In this document: piece after piece, positions 11,224 through 13,681 of the stretch | How the letters are laid out: each line of letters begins with the position of its first letter | Position numbering within the stretch: position 1 is the stretch's first letter | Origin: Actinomycetota bacterium | GTDB taxonomy: Bacteria; Actinomycetota; Actinomycetes; Nanopelagicales; Nanopelagicaceae | Direction: 5' to 3' | NCBI GenBank assembly: GCA_947459935.1 | Contig: CANHFN010000015.1 | Coordinates: 1 to 13,681 of the forward strand | Length of the DNA: 13,681 bases | Translations under genes and position numbers: made by a program | The notes under the pieces: generated by a model | Database searches by the model: none | What the model saw: only the letters and a program-made list of their open reading frames with translations | What the model was told of the DNA's origin: nothing

Positions 11224-13681
11224 ATGAGAAAGTTGCTGGCAGGCCTCGTTGCAGCTTTCATCTGCCTTGCTGGCACACCAGCTATCGCAGCTGATCCAAG
11301 CGTTGCTGGCATTGTGCGCAATGGAACTGGCACCGCACTTGCTGGTGTCGTAGTTAATGCAAATCAAAACGGAACAGCTGTTGCCACAACTACAACTGCA
11401 GCAGATGGTTACTACGAACTTTCAGTTCCTGATGGCACATATATTCTTGAGTTCAAATCACCTTCAACAAGTTATGCCTCACTGTCAACACTGCCAGTGA
11501 CATTGCCACGTAATTGGCCACTCAATATTGTTTTAACTGCGCCAACAGTGGGAAAGATCTATTTAACAGGTCGCATCACAACAGATGATGGCAGAGCAGC
11601 AGGCGTGGAAGGCAGACCACCAACTCCATTTTTTGGTGGCGGTGGTAACCCAGCCGATGTCAATGGCTATTTCAAGTTAACTGCAACAGCAGGTGCAACA
11701 GCTGGTTGGGGTTTTTCTGGATCTTCTAATTTTTCAAATGGAAGCAGATTAGGTTTCTATATTTCAGGTGGGCAAAACTTCACCTATAACCAAGATGCTT
11801 ACCTAGATGTTGTCGTTCCAACCTCTACGACTCGGGTCCGCATTGTCGATCCCAGTGGTAATCCGATTCCAAGTACTGAAGTGGCTGCCAATATTCGACT
11901 TGAGATTGGTGGGGCTGTGGATCTGCAAAACGGCTCCAGTAGGTCTATGCCAGGAGGAACAGTCTCTCTTTTCCCGGGGTTAACAAATTACGGGGTTTCT
12001 TGGCAGTCGATTGCTAATAGTGATGCCAGCGGATCGGCACTCTTATCGAGAGTGCGGATGACCTCTGGTTTGCAAGGTGTTGTCTCTGTTTACTTCTCAT
12101 CTAATACAAAGTGGAAGAACATCATTACCCAAGTTGTTGATATTCCTGCAGATGGGGGAGATATCACTTTAGTTACAACACCAACTTCAAATGCCCGCGT
12201 GATTGGAACAGCAAAATTTGCCGATGGCACACCCTTAACTGGTGGCTACGTGGGCACGGTTACTGGGGTTAACACAGGCTCATATATCGCAGCTGATGGC
12301 ACCTATGCAGCCACATTGCCTAGTGGAACAAACCTGAACTCTTTTTCAGTGGGCTTTTATCACAGGCCTGGAAATGATTATTTGGATTTTGGTTACTCAG
12401 GAACACGTTCAACTACGATTTTATATGGCGACTTCACACAAAACATTGTGGTGCCAAATCCTGTTGCACAACAAGTCACAGTGTTAGATCCAGCCGGCAA
12501 CCCCATTGCCAATGCAAAGGTCTGGATTACCGTGCGAAGTGGTGATGGTTTTGCAATGCCCACCTATCCACTCATTGCCGGACAAAGAGATATGACGCTG
12601 AACTTTTCAGCCTGGAGCTTTACCAATGCAACTGGTGTTGCCAATGTAAAGATCCCGCAATTAATCAATCCAACATTTTCATCAATCTTGGCTGATGCTC
12701 CAGCAGGTTCAGGATTACTGCCAGTTACTAAGAAGTTGGAAGTTGGTGGCGGACCGCTGACAATCCAACTAGAACAAAAATGGGTAACTGGTACAGGAAG
12801 AGTGACAACTTCAGATGGTTTCCCAATCTATACGCCTTATGTTTTTCCTTTAGGGCGTGCAAACACATCAGGGTATTTCACAGGCTCTGTTGGTGAAGGA
12901 TCAAAGCAGTCATGGCAGATCACCCCGAGATATCAGGACTCTTTTACACCTGATCCACTGATTGTTAACTTAGCTTCTGATCCCACCGATGTCTTTGTCC
13001 CAACAGCTAACTTTGTTCAAAACTTTGTAATTCCAATGAAGTATCACAGAGTAAAAATTGTTGATCCTGATGGCATTCCTATTGCAAATGCCAAACTGGT
13101 TTTGACTGTTGGTTCTGATTTTGAAACATCAACTATTGATGTTGTCCTGGCCGCTAATTTAAAGCCATTTTCAGGTAGTTGGACCGCCCGCGCGGTAACT
13201 GATGCCAATGGGTGGGCAACAATTCCAGGTGTTGCAATGTTGCTGCCTGCCGAAGGATCCTTAAATGTGACTCCGGATATCAACTCTAGATATGTGCCAC
13301 GCATCGCCAAAATGATTGCAGGAACTGATGCCAGCACAGTTGTAGTCCTTGCAATTAAACCTCCGGTTATCTCATCTTTTTCTAAAACCACGCTCAAGCC
13401 TGGCGAGAAACTAACGGTCACAGGTCTTTACTTCTTAGGTGCCACCTCTGTGACCCTAGATGGCGTTTCAATGCCGTATGAAGTAATTGATGACAATAAA
13501 ATTGAAGTTACTGTGCCATCAAATGCCAGATCAGGCAGTATGCAGATTAAAAATGGCGGAGGCATAACACCGCTGAGTAGCACCGTAACAATCGACACAA
13601 CCCCATTTGCCATTACAACAACCGCCCTTACTACCGGTGCGCAAAACACCACCTACTCCCAACAGCTAGTTGCATCTGGGG
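11224..13681 (+). CDS. Large secreted modular surface protein (CarboxypepD_reg-like repeats, IPT/TIG, putative Ig), 3'-truncated by window edge
   Basis: The frame is open from the ATG at 11224 to the window end, 819 codons without a stop. A signal peptide (MRKLLAGLVAAFICLAGTPAIA, about 22 residues) precedes a beta-rich, Gly/Thr/Asn-rich ectodomain. The first domain (about 25-90) reads like a carboxypeptidase regulatory-like fold: VAGIVRNGTGTALAGVVV...DGYYELSVPDGTY. Then a module of about 200 residues repeats three times: TGR-TT-DG-type strands at about 116, 328 and 525, and a V-DP-G-PI motif at 209, 422 and 614. An IPT/TIG domain follows (about 716-790, PPVISSFSKTTLKPGEKLTVTG...). The visible end, FAITTTALTTGAQNTTYSQQLVASGG, starts a putative Ig (He_PIG) domain, so more Ig repeats and a wall or membrane anchor probably lie downstream. 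It is preceded by a TTGACA/TAAATA promoter. An adhesin or cell-surface role is inferred. Confidence 0.88.
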   Translation, partial: MRKLLAGLVAAFICLAGTPAIAADPSVAGIVRNGTGTALAGVVVNANQNGTAVATTTTAADGYYELSVPDGTYILEFKSPSTSYASLSTLPVTLPRNWPLNIVLTAPTVGKIYLTGRITTDDGRAAGVEGRPPTPFFGGGGNPADVNGYFKLTATAGATAGWGFSGSSNFSNGSRLGFYISGGQNFTYNQDAYLDVVVPTSTTRVRIVDPSGNPIPSTEVAANIRLEIGGAVDLQNGSSRSMPGGTVSLFPGLTNYGVSWQSIANSDASGSALLSRVRMTSGLQGVVSVYFSSNTKWKNIITQVVDIPADGGDITLVTTPTSNARVIGTAKFADGTPLTGGYVGTVTGVNTGSYIAADGTYAATLPSGTNLNSFSVGFYHRPGNDYLDFGYSGTRSTTILYGDFTQNIVVPNPVAQQVTVLDPAGNPIANAKVWITVRSGDGFAMPTYPLIAGQRDMTLNFSAWSFTNATGVANVKIPQLINPTFSSILADAPAGSGLLPVTKKLEVGGGPLTIQLEQKWVTGTGRVTTSDGFPIYTPYVFPLGRANTSGYFTGSVGEGSKQSWQITPRYQDSFTPDPLIVNLASDPTDVFVPTANFVQNFVIPMKYHRVKIVDPDGIPIANAKLVLTVGSDFETSTIDVVLAANLKPFSGSWTARAVTDANGWATIPGVAMLLPAEGSLNVTPDINSRYVPRIAKMIAGTDASTVVVLAIKPPVISSFSKTTLKPGEKLTVTGLYFLGATSVTLDGVSMPYEVIDDNKIEVTVPSNARSGSMQIKNGGGITPLSSTVTIDTTPFAITTTALTTGAQNTTYSQQLVASG

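Overview
The window looks like chromosomal DNA from a low-to-moderate-GC, small-genome actinobacterium. The freshwater acI group (Nanopelagicales, Planktophila-like) is my best guess. The grounds are compact spacing, apparently leaderless starts with TANNNT -10 boxes 6-7 nt before the ATG, actinobacterial-type secreted lipoproteins, and a secreted protein opening with the short Cys-containing 'AGKKFTCVKSGNKLIWN' module that I associate with these organisms. The taxonomic call is inference. No mobile element, CRISPR array or rRNA is visible.

Layout. (1) 1-1589: the 3' part of a subtilisin-like (S8) protease gene on +, facing two small minus-strand genes, a DUF4177-like protein and a Lys-rich secreted protein. 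(2) 1644-5739: a metabolic island. Three minus-strand genes run acyl-CoA dehydrogenase-like > APH-family kinase > zinc-type MDR dehydrogenase, with ATGA overlaps at both junctions. An SDR oxidoreductase is divergent, 43 bp away, and ends at a strong terminator. (3) 5740-5981: a tRNA-like gene with its own terminator and an odd anticodon arm that shares an exact 13-bp repeat with the upstream spacer. (4) 6008-8389: a DUF4236-TPR protein, then a secreted HExxH metalloprotease with a Pro/Thr/Ser linker. (5) 8469-10022: a minus-strand pair of membrane-anchored trypsin-like protease and lipoprotein. (6) 10190-13681: a lipoprotein, then the first 819 codons of a large secreted modular protein that runs off the window.

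The best functional inference concerns region 2. The kinase plus DGPDEVH-type acyl-CoA dehydrogenase pair is the two-gene form of the APH-ACAD fusion in ACAD10/ACAD11. Together with an SDR it mirrors the LvaA/LvaC/LvaD core of levulinate (4-hydroxyacyl-CoA) catabolism. The proposal is that a 4-keto or 4-hydroxy acyl-CoA is reduced or oxidised by the SDR or MDR, phosphorylated at the 4-hydroxyl by the kinase, and converted by the ACAD-like enzyme towards an enoyl/3-hydroxyacyl-CoA for beta-oxidation. No acyl-CoA synthetase or LvaB homologue lies in the window.

The rest is largely cell-surface: proteases of three mechanistic classes (S8, S1, zinc HExxH), two lipoproteins and a repeat-built adhesin-like protein. 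The tRNA-like locus separates the metabolic part from this exported part.
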